Of a stretch of DNA of 60,180 bases, positions 36,982 to 45,221 are shown in pieces. A program made the position numbers and the translations under genes. Every line of letters starts with the position of its first letter. The stretch's first letter is position 1. The notes beneath the pieces were generated by a model that was given only the letters and a program-made list of their open reading frames with translations, ran no database searches and was not told where the DNA came from. The stretch is from Chloroflexota bacterium (lineage in GTDB: Bacteria; Chloroflexota; Anaerolineae; Aggregatilineales; Phototrophicaceae): contig JAPOOU010000115.1 in NCBI GenBank assembly GCA_026713245.1, positions 1-60,180 on the forward strand, in the 5' to 3' direction.

Positions 36982-37980
36982 TTATTGTCGCGCCAGGCCG
37001 GAAACGAGCAAATCCAAAGCCAGCCGCGGCGCAATCCGGCCCATCTTCATATCTTGATCAAAGCGCTGCAAGTGCTTCAGTATCCTTTCCAATTGCTCTA
37101 AAGTGAAGGCCCGCGATTGCGTCGCCAATTTTCCCGCGACAAATGGATGCACCTTCAAGGCCCGCCCCATGACCGGCCCCTGTGACGATCCGCCGGTTTC
37201 CAGGTGCTCCTTCGCCATGACCAGCAAGCGGAACTGCCGCACGATCATGCCGTACAGGTTGAAACCGGGATCTTTCGGATTATCATGCAGCGATTGATAG
37301 ATTAACCGCAGGGCCCGCTCCCCATCGCCGTTTGCCAAGGCATCCACCATCTCGAAGACGTTGGCTTCCGGCACATAAGGCGTCAGTACGGCGACATCCC
37401 CTTCGCTGATTTGGCGCTCGCCATCAACATAGCAAACCAGCTTGTGCAACTCGCTATCGGCGCGCAGCATATCTTCATTCACGACCGATGCTATGGCAGC
37501 AGCCGCCGCCGGACCGATCTCAGCGTCATATTCCGCCCGTGCGCGTTGCATGATCCAACCGGTCAAGTCTTGCGGCGCTTTGAACGCGCCAATGTAGCCT
37601 GTTCCCGACTCCCTGGCGGCTTTCAGCACCGCATTCTTTTCCGAGAGCAATTCGTCCTCTACCAGGACCAGGCGCGCGAATTCGGGCAGATTTGCCAGTT
37701 CATCAATCAAGCGCTTGGTCGCTTGCTTGCCCGCCTGCCCGGCGCCTTTGCGCGTGATGTGGCTGATCAGCCCACGGGCGATCACCAGACGCTTGTCCGC
37801 CAGGAACGGCAGAGATTTAGCCGCCGCCAAGACCTCGGGCACGGGCGCCACGCGCCCGTCGAACTCGCTGCAGTTGAGTGCCGCATCCTCGCCCATGGCG
37901 GCGCGCATTTTCGCCAGCGCCCCCTGACGGCTGATGCTGTCGTCCCCATGTAAGATATAGAATCGCGGCGTCGCGCTCAT
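36982..37980 (-). CDS. holA: DNA polymerase III delta subunit
   Basis: 332 residues, typical length. Family pattern: FYILHGDDSISRQGALAKM, NCSEFDGR, SLPFLADKRLVIARGL, LVLVEDELLS, then NVFEMVDALANGDGERALRL and the C-terminal collar helix region. Delta opens the sliding clamp within the clamp loader. As is usual for delta it has no ATP site. It follows the DUF6391 gene by 7 bp, suggesting cotranscription. Confidence 0.93.
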   Translation of the reverse strand: MSATPRFYILHGDDSISRQGALAKMRAAMGEDAALNCSEFDGRVAPVPEVLAAAKSLPFLADKRLVIARGLISHITRKGAGQAGKQATKRLIDELANLPEFARLVLVEDELLSEKNAVLKAARESGTGYIGAFKAPQDLTGWIMQRARAEYDAEIGPAAAAAIASVVNEDMLRADSELHKLVCYVDGERQISEGDVAVLTPYVPEANVFEMVDALANGDGERALRLIYQSLHDNPKDPGFNLYGMIVRQFRLLVMAKEHLETGGSSQGPVMGRALKVHPFVAGKLATQSRAFTLEQLERILKHLQRFDQDMKMGRIAPRLALDLLVSGLARQ

Positions 37981-37987
37981 TATCCGC

Positions 37988-38536
37988 TTAGCTCTGCTGC
38001 GTCGACACGCGATGGGTCGTCAATTGTTGCCCGGTGAATGGCACGTGCAATGTCTCGCGTTTGACACTGAGCAGGCGCAGATCGCCCGGGTCGCCTTCGG
38101 TGGTGATATGCCGTTGCAGGCTCATGCCCAGGGGTTTGGAAAAGAGCAAAACCGCCATCATGATCACCATCATCGTCGGGAAGCGTTCCCATCCGCGCCG
38201 CCACCCGCCGCCCGCGAACCCGAGCCAGGCCGCCACCGTCGCCGCGAATCCAGCAGTCACCAGATTTGTACCGCAATTGGGGTGCACAGCCAGCTTGTGC
38301 TCGCCCGACTGCATGCGCTGCAGCGCCTCGTTAACGGCATTTTCAACGCGATCGGTGGGGACATTGCCGAAAATGATGAAGCCTTGATCGCTGCTGCGCC
38401 CCGACAGCTTGTAGTTAGCGCGGCTCAAGATGTGAATCGTGGCATGCTCCAAGCCATGATTGCGGCGCGTGCGCAGTATGTAGGGCGAGTTCAAGAGCGG
38501 CTCGGCATACTCGGCCAGGCTCAGTATCGGGTTCAT
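37988..38536 (-). CDS. DUF6391 family membrane protein
   Basis: 182 residues from ATG 38536, which has GGAAGGACATCAG upstream. Signatures: RTRRNHGLEHATIHIL near the N-terminus and LAVHPNCGTNL before a hydrophobic hairpin (FAATVAAWLGFAG and MMVIMMAVLLFSKPLG). The His-rich N-terminal motif, the His/Cys motif and two helices recur in the family, but no reaction is known. Cotranscription with holA is likely. Confidence 0.82.
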   Translation of the reverse strand: MNPILSLAEYAEPLLNSPYILRTRRNHGLEHATIHILSRANYKLSGRSSDQGFIIFGNVPTDRVENAVNEALQRMQSGEHKLAVHPNCGTNLVTAGFAATVAAWLGFAGGGWRRGWERFPTMMVIMMAVLLFSKPLGMSLQRHITTEGDPGDLRLLSVKRETLHVPFTGQQLTTHRVSTQQS

Positions 38537-38610
38537 CTGATGTCCTTCCGTAAACATGTCCTGTAACTTAACACAAAGACGGCGCGCTCGTCAAAAGCGC
38601 CAGGCAAATA

Positions 38611-38619
38611 TGATACAAT
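38611..38619 (+). promoter_or_regulatory. extended -10 promoter, apparently for a leaderless mRNA
   Basis: TGATACAAT matches an extended -10 (TGn then TACAAT). The predicted transcript start is around 38626-38627, which is the ATG of the phosphatase gene. No clear -35 is seen. Confidence 0.45.
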
Positions 38620-38626
38620 GCGTTCC

Positions 38627-39214
38627 ATGAAATCCGCTGCCAAGCCCCCACATCCTCTCACAAGAGTCATCAGCCTGACAAAAACGGGACCCTTGCCGAT
38701 TCTGCTGCGCGTCGTCGATCAGTCCTGGCGAAAAATGTGCGGCGCGCCGCTCTGGCAGTTGAGCGAGGTGACGCCGCAGCTTTATCTTGGCGGGCAGCAT
38801 AGCGCCCGTGGATATCGAAATATGCGGCGGCGCGGCATCAGCGCCATCATCAACATGCGCGAGCAGCGGTTCAGTGATGCCGACGCCGGCATTGACGGGG
38901 AGCGGCACTTGCACCTTGCAACAATTGACAACACCCCGCCCACAATCGCCGACTTGTCCCGCGGCGCCGCCTTCGTCAGCGACGAAATCTCGCGCGGCGG
39001 AAAAGTCTACATCCATTGCGGCGTCGGCGTCGGACGCGCGCCGACCATGGTCGCCGCCTATTTGATCTCGACCGGACTTGCGCCCGAGGACGCAATTCAA
39101 CAGATCAAGCAGACGCGGCCATTTGTTCATTTGACTGCAGCGCAGCGAGCGGTTCTCGATGAATTCGCGGCTACCTGGCGAGAAAGGCACGGTCACGCGC
39201 CATGCAGCGGCTGA
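38627..39214 (+). CDS. dual-specificity / tyrosine phosphatase-like protein
   Basis: 195 residues from ATG 38627; an in-frame ATG at 38618 overlaps the -10 box. A short basic N-terminal segment is followed by a cysteine phosphatase domain with LYLGGQHSARGY, ISAIINMRE and the P-loop VYIHCGVGVGRAP (HCx5R). The catalytic Cys and Arg are present, so it can be active. It overlaps the next gene, a YdjC deacetylase, by 13 bases. Substrate unknown. Confidence 0.85.
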   Translation: MKSAAKPPHPLTRVISLTKTGPLPILLRVVDQSWRKMCGAPLWQLSEVTPQLYLGGQHSARGYRNMRRRGISAIINMREQRFSDADAGIDGERHLHLATIDNTPPTIADLSRGAAFVSDEISRGGKVYIHCGVGVGRAPTMVAAYLISTGLAPEDAIQQIKQTRPFVHLTAAQRAVLDEFAATWRERHGHAPCSG

Positions 39215-39984
39215 TCGTCACCGCGGACGACTGCGGCATGTCCGAAGGCATCAACCAAGCCACATACGACTTACATAAAAGAGGTTATATCAGCGCGGCC
39301 AGCGTGATGACCAACTTCCCGGGTTACCGGCACGCGCTGGAGCGCTTCAGCAATTGCCCCGAGCTTGACATCGGCGCGCACCTAACCTTGACTGACGGAT
39401 ACCCGGTGGACCAACGCGGTCCCCGTCACGCGCATCTGCTTAAGGACGACCACCGTTTCCGCGACAAGTTCAGCTTGTACCTGCGCGGTCTGTTTTTCGG
39501 CAAAGACACCATCCGCTGGATCCGTAATGAACTGGACGCGCAATTGCGGCGCCTCGTCGACGCCGGCGTGCATCCCCAACATATCTCGACCCATCATCAT
39601 TTTCATTCGCTGCCCATCCTGCGCGAAATTGTGCAGGAATTGGCGGCCGTATACCAGGTAAACTGGGTTCGCGGACACAGCTTCCGCGCGACGATTTCGC
39701 CACACGCCTTTATGCCCCGCAAGCAAGCGCAATCACAGCGATACGCATTCTTCATGCCCGACTACATGACAGGCATTCAAGGCTGGGTCTCGCGCTCACC
39801 GGCTGAATTCGTCGATCATGTCGCCGCATTGCCGGGTACGGTCGAGATCGTCGCGCATCCGGGGCTGGCGAAAGACCCGGACTTTCCCACGAGCCTGAGC
39901 TATGGACCGGCGCCGCGCTACGCCGAAACGAAATACCTCATCGAGGCGCTCGACCTCCTGCAAAAGCAAGGCATCACTACCTAA
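39202..39984 (+). CDS. YdjC/ChbG family carbohydrate deacetylase
   Basis: 260 residues. N-terminal RLIVTADDCGMSEGINQAT (metal and catalytic Asp pair) and the metal-binding STHHHFHSLP, then VEIVAHPG near the C-terminus. Family enzymes remove N-acetyl groups from sugars such as chitobiose or hopanoid intermediates. It overlaps the phosphatase gene, so translation is coupled, and the pair may act on the same phosphorylated or acetylated sugar metabolite. That link is inference. Confidence 0.88.
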   Translation: MQRLIVTADDCGMSEGINQATYDLHKRGYISAASVMTNFPGYRHALERFSNCPELDIGAHLTLTDGYPVDQRGPRHAHLLKDDHRFRDKFSLYLRGLFFGKDTIRWIRNELDAQLRRLVDAGVHPQHISTHHHFHSLPILREIVQELAAVYQVNWVRGHSFRATISPHAFMPRKQAQSQRYAFFMPDYMTGIQGWVSRSPAEFVDHVAALPGTVEIVAHPGLAKDPDFPTSLSYGPAPRYAETKYLIEALDLLQKQGITT

Positions 39985-40034
39985 GCCGCCGTCATGACCG
40001 TTACTCGCCCATGTTTTTTCGAGATTTGCTTTTA

Positions 40035-40063
40035 TTGACATCACGCCAGCCCTGCCATACAAT
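40035..40063 (+). promoter_or_regulatory. sigma-A promoter of mutS2
   Basis: Perfect TTGACA (40035-40040), a 17-bp spacer and TACAAT (40058-40063). The leader is about 55 bases. Confidence 0.85.
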
Positions 40064-40126
40064 GACATTCGCCTCGTCTCGGCCGCAGGCCCCAATATCG
40101 CCCATGCTTATTCGAATACAGAAAAA

Positions 40127-42547
40127 ATGATAACCGAGAAAACCATCGCAACCTTGGAACTGCACAAGATCCTGCAAGAACTCTCCCGTTTTACCACCTT
40201 CGGTGCCGGCGAGGAATTCGCCATAGAATTGCACCCCTCCACCGAGATCGAAGAAGTGCGATTGTGGCAACGCGAAACTGCTGAAGCCCTGGTCCTGCTC
40301 GAAGAAAAGTCCAATATCACGGTACAGGGTGCCCGCGATGTCCGCGATCCAGTTATTCGCTCTCAGCGCGGCGCCATCATCGAACCGAGCATCCTGCTCG
40401 ATATCCGCTATACCTTGCGCCGGGCAACGACGCTTAGGCGTACCCTGGGGCGCCTGAGAGCGAGCTTCCCCCTTCTTTCCGACCTGGCGAACGAACTGGA
40501 GGAGTGCAGCGAACTACAGCTGTCCATCGAGAAGTCCATCGACGACAACGCCGAAATCAAGGACACCGCCAGCGCCAGACTGGCGATCATTCGCCGCGAC
40601 GTGAAGATCGCCTTCGAGCGCTTACAAAACAAGCTGAATCGCTTCGTCAGCAATCGAGCCAACCATGACAAGCTGCAAGAAGCCCTCGTCACGATGCGCC
40701 ACGGCCGCTATGTGATACCCGTCAAAGCCGAGCACAAGGGCAAGATCAAAGGTATCGTTCACGACTCGTCCGCGTCCGGCGCTACGTTATTTATCGAGCC
40801 GCTGGATACCGTCGAGCTCAATAACAAATGGCGCGAACTGCAGATCGACGAAGAAAAAGAAATTCGCCGTATACTCAGCGATCTGACCGAAGAGGTCGCC
40901 GGCGAAAGCGAACGCATCGTACGCACCGTGCAGTTGCTGGGATATCTCGACCTGACCTTTGCCAAGGCGCGCTACGCGCTGGAGCATAACTGCATCCAGC
41001 CCAAAATGGTCGCGATGGATGCGATGCATGCGATTGAACAGCGACCGCCGGGCGCAAATCACCCCGGCTCGACAATACAAATTAAGGGCGCGCGCCACCC
41101 CTTGCTCAAGGAACAGGTAGTGCCCCTCAATCTCAGTTTTGACGACGACACTTGGGTTATGGTGATCACCGGACCCAACACGGGCGGCAAGACCGTCGCG
41201 CTTAAGACCGTCGGCTTGACGGTTCTGATGGCGCAGTGCGGCTTGCACATACCAGCCGACGAAGCGAACTTGTCCGTTTTCCGCGGCGTATACGCCGATA
41301 TAGGTGATGAACAGAGCATCGAACAGTCGCTCTCAACCTTCTCCTCGCACATGACCAATATCATCGACATCCTGCGCCACTGCGACGGTCGCTCGCTGGT
41401 CATTCTGGACGAGGTTGGCGCCGGTACTGACCCCACCGAAGGCTCGGCGCTGGCGCGGGCGCTGCTTAACCGCTTGAAGAGCAAAGGCGTTTCGACCCTT
41501 GTGACCACGCACCACCCAGAGCTAAAGGTCTACGGCGTTGAAACACCGGGCGTGCGCAACGCCAGCGTCGAATTTGACCTGGACACGCTGCGTCCCACCT
41601 ACCGCCTGATCGTCGGCTTGCCCGGTCGCTCCAACGCCCTGGCAATCGCCCAACGCCTCGGGCTGAGCAAAGAAATCATCGAAGACGCGCGGGGCATGGT
41701 CGCGACCGAAGAACTTGCCGCTGATGATCTTCTCAACGAGATCCAGCGCACGCGCGCCGACATTCGTATCCAGCACGAAGAGGTTAACCGACTGAGGGAC
41801 GAACTCGCCGGGCAGCGCGACGACTTGCAAGGTCGCCTGGACAAGATCGAGGACGAGCGCCGCGATGTCATTCGCGCCGCCCGCCGTCATGCCGAAGAAG
41901 ACCTGGCGGACTTCAACAAGGAGCTGCGCAAGATGCGCAACGAGTTGCGCGCCGCCGGGATGCCCGCGCAAACGATTGTCGCGCTGCAAGCCGCCGCCGA
42001 AAAGATGGCGAAATGGACCCACGCCCCGCTTGACGGCGCCGAAGAAGTGCGGCCACTCGAAGATGCCGACTGGCTGCCCCGAATTGGCGACACGGTCTTT
42101 CTCGACACGCTTAATGCCGAAGGTGTGATCGCAGAACTCGATGACAAGGGCGCGCAGGTGCAGGTCGGTTCCTTGCGCGTGCGCGCAAAATTCTCCGACA
42201 TGCGCAAGCGCAGCCGTAGCGAGATACGTGCTAAAGAACGTGGTCATGTACGCGAATACCAGCCGATGAACACCGTGCCGCAAGCGGTCAAGTCGCCGGG
42301 CATGGAATTGGATATCCGCGGCAAACGTGTGGAAGAAGCGCTGGAAATCCTCGACCGCTATGTCGACGCGGCCTACACGTCGGGGCTGCCCTTTGGCAGG
42401 ATCATCCACGGCAAAGGCACCGGCCGCTTGCGCCAAGCCGTGCGACAATTCCTGGGCGACCATAGCCTGGTCAGCAAAGTGACGCAGGGGAAAAATAACG
42501 AAGGCGGCGCCGGCGTCACCGTCATACATATGGTGCCAATCACGTGA
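40127..42547 (+). CDS. mutS2: MutS2 family DNA/ribosome-associated ATPase with Smr domain
   Basis: 806 residues. MutS core and clamp region, then the ABC-type ATPase with Walker A ITGPNTGGKTVALKT and Walker B SLVILDEVGAGTDPTEG, TTHHPELKVYG, a long coiled coil, a KOW-like segment, and a C-terminal Smr domain (ELDIRGKRVEEALEILDRYV, IIHGKGTGRLRQAVR). MutS2 does not act in mismatch repair; it is known to curb recombination and to split collided ribosomes. All motifs are intact, and it has its own strong promoter. Confidence 0.96.
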   Translation: MITEKTIATLELHKILQELSRFTTFGAGEEFAIELHPSTEIEEVRLWQRETAEALVLLEEKSNITVQGARDVRDPVIRSQRGAIIEPSILLDIRYTLRRATTLRRTLGRLRASFPLLSDLANELEECSELQLSIEKSIDDNAEIKDTASARLAIIRRDVKIAFERLQNKLNRFVSNRANHDKLQEALVTMRHGRYVIPVKAEHKGKIKGIVHDSSASGATLFIEPLDTVELNNKWRELQIDEEKEIRRILSDLTEEVAGESERIVRTVQLLGYLDLTFAKARYALEHNCIQPKMVAMDAMHAIEQRPPGANHPGSTIQIKGARHPLLKEQVVPLNLSFDDDTWVMVITGPNTGGKTVALKTVGLTVLMAQCGLHIPADEANLSVFRGVYADIGDEQSIEQSLSTFSSHMTNIIDILRHCDGRSLVILDEVGAGTDPTEGSALARALLNRLKSKGVSTLVTTHHPELKVYGVETPGVRNASVEFDLDTLRPTYRLIVGLPGRSNALAIAQRLGLSKEIIEDARGMVATEELAADDLLNEIQRTRADIRIQHEEVNRLRDELAGQRDDLQGRLDKIEDERRDVIRAARRHAEEDLADFNKELRKMRNELRAAGMPAQTIVALQAAAEKMAKWTHAPLDGAEEVRPLEDADWLPRIGDTVFLDTLNAEGVIAELDDKGAQVQVGSLRVRAKFSDMRKRSRSEIRAKERGHVREYQPMNTVPQAVKSPGMELDIRGKRVEEALEILDRYVDAAYTSGLPFGRIIHGKGTGRLRQAVRQFLGDHSLVSKVTQGKNNEGGAGVTVIHMVPIT

Positions 42548-42826
42548 ATATCCCCGCCCTAAGTCCGGTGCATCCTCGGTGCCCCGCCGCATGGCTGAGG
42601 AGCGGACGCTTCTTGTCAACTGACTCGCTGCCCCTCCCGCTAGCCCGCGACTCTATGCCGAAACCGCGACCATATAGCCGCCCTTTCCTCCCCTCCTTGC
42701 TGTATCCTTCGCTTACGCCTGCTACGACAGACTCTTGCGCTTCTATCTATCCCGCGCCGCTTGCCAAACCTGTTTCAAACTCGGCGCGCGGACCAAACGG
42801 AGCGATATTGTCGAAAAGAGGCGCTA

Positions 42827-42910
42827 ATGTCCGAAAAAAATATTGTTTTGTCCGAAAATCGGACAAAGATGGACAAAACACAAACTGAAATCTTACCAAC
42901 TGGCAGGTAG
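42827..42910 (+). pseudogene. remnant of the HTH-gene family
   Basis: Reads MSEKNIVLSENRTKMDKTQT and ends at TAG 42908. The intact gene at 27278 has LSEKSISLSAKRTMSDKVIT in the same place, so about 20 residues align. The DNA also keeps the nested hairpin: TTTGTCCG (42847-42854), loop AAAAT, CGGACAAA (42860-42867). The HTH part and the C-terminal half are missing. Confidence 0.6.
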
Positions 42911-42966
42911 CGCTTATGACGAAATACTGGAGGGGCGATCAGCATCGAATTGCTATGTCGGCGGTC

Positions 42967-42995
42967 AGTGTTTACGCGACCTACGCCCCTTGCGC
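42967..42995 (+). repeat. diverged copy of the 36-bp flanking repeat
   Basis: AGTGTTTACGCGACCTACGC, CCCTTGCGCG resembles GTGTCTACGCGCCCTACGCG, CCCTGCGCG at 27148-27176. It lies on the same side of the HTH-gene remnant as the right copy does for the intact gene. Confidence 0.6.
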
Positions 42996-43186
42996 GAACC
43001 TTGGCTCGCCCGCAATCGCCACAGAATTTCCCTGTTGCCTGCCGACAGCCCGCCGCTCTCAAACCGGCCTGTCATCAGCTTCCAATCTGGAGAGGGGGTA
43101 CCCCCCCGTATCCTTACTCTATCTATACTGTTACTCAAAAACGGGGCAAGATGAGGGCAACTTTTGGGTATTGGAGGACCAATTGC

Positions 43187-43771
43187 ATGAGCGAAGATCC
43201 GCTCAAGAGCTTCACCGAGCGCTATGCCGCGGGCGACATGCCCTGGGACAGCGGACTGACGCCGCCGGAGATCTTTGAGGTCTTGTCGGAGTTGCCGCCG
43301 GGCAAAGCGCTTGATCTCGGTTGTGGCACCGGCACGGTCATGCGCGATCTGCTCAGGAAAGGCTGGCACGCCGACGGCATCGATTTCGTGGGGGCTGCCG
43401 TTGACCTGGCCCGAGACAAACTAAAGGGGTTTCCCGCCGAAACTTGTCGCCTGTTCCGCCATGATGTCACGAAGCTCGAAAAGTTGCCGGACCTGCGACC
43501 GCCCTATGATCTCGTCATCGATATCGGATGCGGACACTGCATCGACAAGGATGCCGCGCCCGGATATGCAAAGGCGATCGCGAAAATGCTCGAGGCCGGC
43601 GGCGCATTCATGCTGTATGCCAGTCATCCCCGTCCCGATTCGACCGTGGGCTGGACGCCGGTCGAGGTGGAGCGACTCTTCACGCCCAAATTGAATCAGG
43701 TCTGGCATCAGCAGGGCACTGATACCGCGATAGGCGCCGCGTCGAGTTGGTACAGGTTTCATAAGATCTAA
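43187..43771 (+). CDS. class I SAM-dependent methyltransferase
   Basis: 194 residues from ATG 43187, chosen for GGAGG ten bases upstream; longer in-frame starts run into the repeat-rich gap. Motif I is ALDLGCGTGTVMRDLLRKG; then the acidic motif II ADGIDFVGAAVDLAR and DLVIDIGCGHCID. It resembles the TehB/thiopurine-type small methyltransferases. Substrate unknown. Cytoplasmic. Confidence 0.88.
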   Translation: MSEDPLKSFTERYAAGDMPWDSGLTPPEIFEVLSELPPGKALDLGCGTGTVMRDLLRKGWHADGIDFVGAAVDLARDKLKGFPAETCRLFRHDVTKLEKLPDLRPPYDLVIDIGCGHCIDKDAAPGYAKAIAKMLEAGGAFMLYASHPRPDSTVGWTPVEVERLFTPKLNQVWHQQGTDTAIGAASSWYRFHKI

Positions 43772-43824
43772 TGTTTTGACAAAAGTACGATAGTTAGCTG
43801 GCATATGCCGAAGTTGCATTTTCA

Positions 43825-44997
43825 ATGAAAGCAAAGCCCTCCGTCTTGATCATCTTCCTGGCACTCTTCACAGGTATCGGCGGATTTATCTTGGGATCGG
43901 CCTTTCCAGATCTACACCAGAAATTCAATCGTTCGCAGCGCGACGCGCCTGTGCCGCAATCCGCGCCATCGCTCATTGCGCCATCCGACGGCAGCGAATT
44001 TGTCGATTCCGCCCTTGAACTGCAATGGCGCTGGAATGCGGAACTCTTGGAGAACCAATTGTACGCACTTCGAATCTGGACAGGAGAGCTTGCCTATCGC
44101 GAAATATGGACCGTAGAGGATCGCGTATCAGTTGCCATCGTGATTGATAGTTTCAGTGTGGAAGCGGGAATCTTCTTCTGGAAAGTCACGGTCGTCAATA
44201 CTGATACGAAGGGCAACTTCGAAAGCATGGGCAGCGAATGGAGCGAACAATATTCTCTGCGTCGCGTTCGCCGCCTGAGCATTCCAAAGGAACAGTATTC
44301 TGAAATGTCCGGCATCGCCCGGCAAATCCACGACCAAAACCTCAACCCGGCACGAGCAATTGACGAGGCCCACCGCTTCATCCAAAAGAACAGCATCCCG
44401 GATCTGCAGCAAGACTACGATGCTGACTATGGAGACGCAATCGCACTGATGTTCGATTATTCCCAGGGGCGAAGCAGCGAACGACCGCATCTCTTATGCG
44501 ATGGCAGGTCGACCGCCATGTTGACGATCCTGCGCGAACTGGGCATCGATAGCAGACTGGTGTTTCTCTACAGCCCGGTGCCAGGCTACTTGGCGCAACA
44601 TACCGTGCTCGAAGTATTTGATCCCGAACGTCAAAGATGGCAAGTACACGATCTAGCCTGGGATTTCTATTATGTTGACTTGAATTCACGAGAGCGAGTT
44701 TCCGCAGAGCGCATCCTCTTCGGACCGCGAGAGAATCTGGCAGGTTGCCCGATTGCGGGTGGCGCATGCAATGCGGCAGTTATGCAAGAAAGCATCGGAT
44801 ACTTCGACGCAATGCGCTACGGTTGGACGTTTGAGCTTTGGGTAAACCCGGATCGCTTTGCGATCTCGAGGCGTTTTGAAGGGCAGAATGGACAAAACAT
44901 CGCGGAGTTCATTAGCGGCGGTTACCCACAAAAGGTGACAGTTAGAATGGGCAATTGGGAGAATCAGGTTCCCCAGGATACGCTGAGCGAGCAGTGA
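43825..44997 (+). CDS. membrane-anchored transglutaminase-like protein
   Basis: 390 residues. An N-terminal hydrophobic segment (LIIFLALFTGIGGFILGSAF) is followed by a fibronectin-III-like domain (PSLIAPSDGSEF, ALELQWRW, FFWKVTVVN), then a transglutaminase-like fold. The Cys-His-Asp triad is at C225 (LLCDGRS), H259 (QHTVLEVF) and D276 (VHDLAWDF). The triad is shared with bacterial proteases and cross-linkers of the TGase-like superfamily. It would act outside the membrane. TTGACA at 43776-43781 may be part of its promoter, but a matching -10 is not clear. A PBP lipoprotein gene follows. Confidence 0.78.
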   Translation: MKAKPSVLIIFLALFTGIGGFILGSAFPDLHQKFNRSQRDAPVPQSAPSLIAPSDGSEFVDSALELQWRWNAELLENQLYALRIWTGELAYREIWTVEDRVSVAIVIDSFSVEAGIFFWKVTVVNTDTKGNFESMGSEWSEQYSLRRVRRLSIPKEQYSEMSGIARQIHDQNLNPARAIDEAHRFIQKNSIPDLQQDYDADYGDAIALMFDYSQGRSSERPHLLCDGRSTAMLTILRELGIDSRLVFLYSPVPGYLAQHTVLEVFDPERQRWQVHDLAWDFYYVDLNSRERVSAERILFGPRENLAGCPIAGGACNAAVMQESIGYFDAMRYGWTFELWVNPDRFAISRRFEGQNGQNIAEFISGGYPQKVTVRMGNWENQVPQDTLSEQ

Positions 44998-45221
44998 AAA
45001 TCTTGTGCGTGCTGGCTCTCTACTAGCCGTGAAAAACTTTCCGTGTCCTGTTTATGCAATCTGCGGCGCCCATACGGCAAGCAGACTCACTATTTTGCGC
45101 GAGCGCGACAAAGGACTCAGTTCTCGAAGTTCACCACTCCAACACGATGACGTCGCATAGCCAAAATCTCCATTCGGGTATACCATTATCCGCAGGTTAT
45201 CTAATAAACGAGCAGAGTACC

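Larger units (their letters stand above)
42548..43186. other. intergenic region with remnants of the HTH element
   Basis: 639 bp between mutS2 and the methyltransferase gene. It contains a decayed copy of the internal part of the HTH gene (42827-42910), a diverged copy of the flanking repeat (42967-42995), and a GGGGGTACCCCC palindrome (43094-43105). TATACT at 43124-43129 may be the -10 box of the methyltransferase gene, but no -35 partner is seen. Confidence 0.6.

Noticed and set aside
41522-42619. A 365-codon open frame antisense to mutS2
   Set aside because: Shadow frame; the MutS2 and Smr motifs on the plus strand explain the sequence.
43094-43105. GGGGGTACCCCC palindrome as an operator
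   Set aside because: It could be a simple homopolymer-rich coincidence; there is no second copy and no well-placed promoter.
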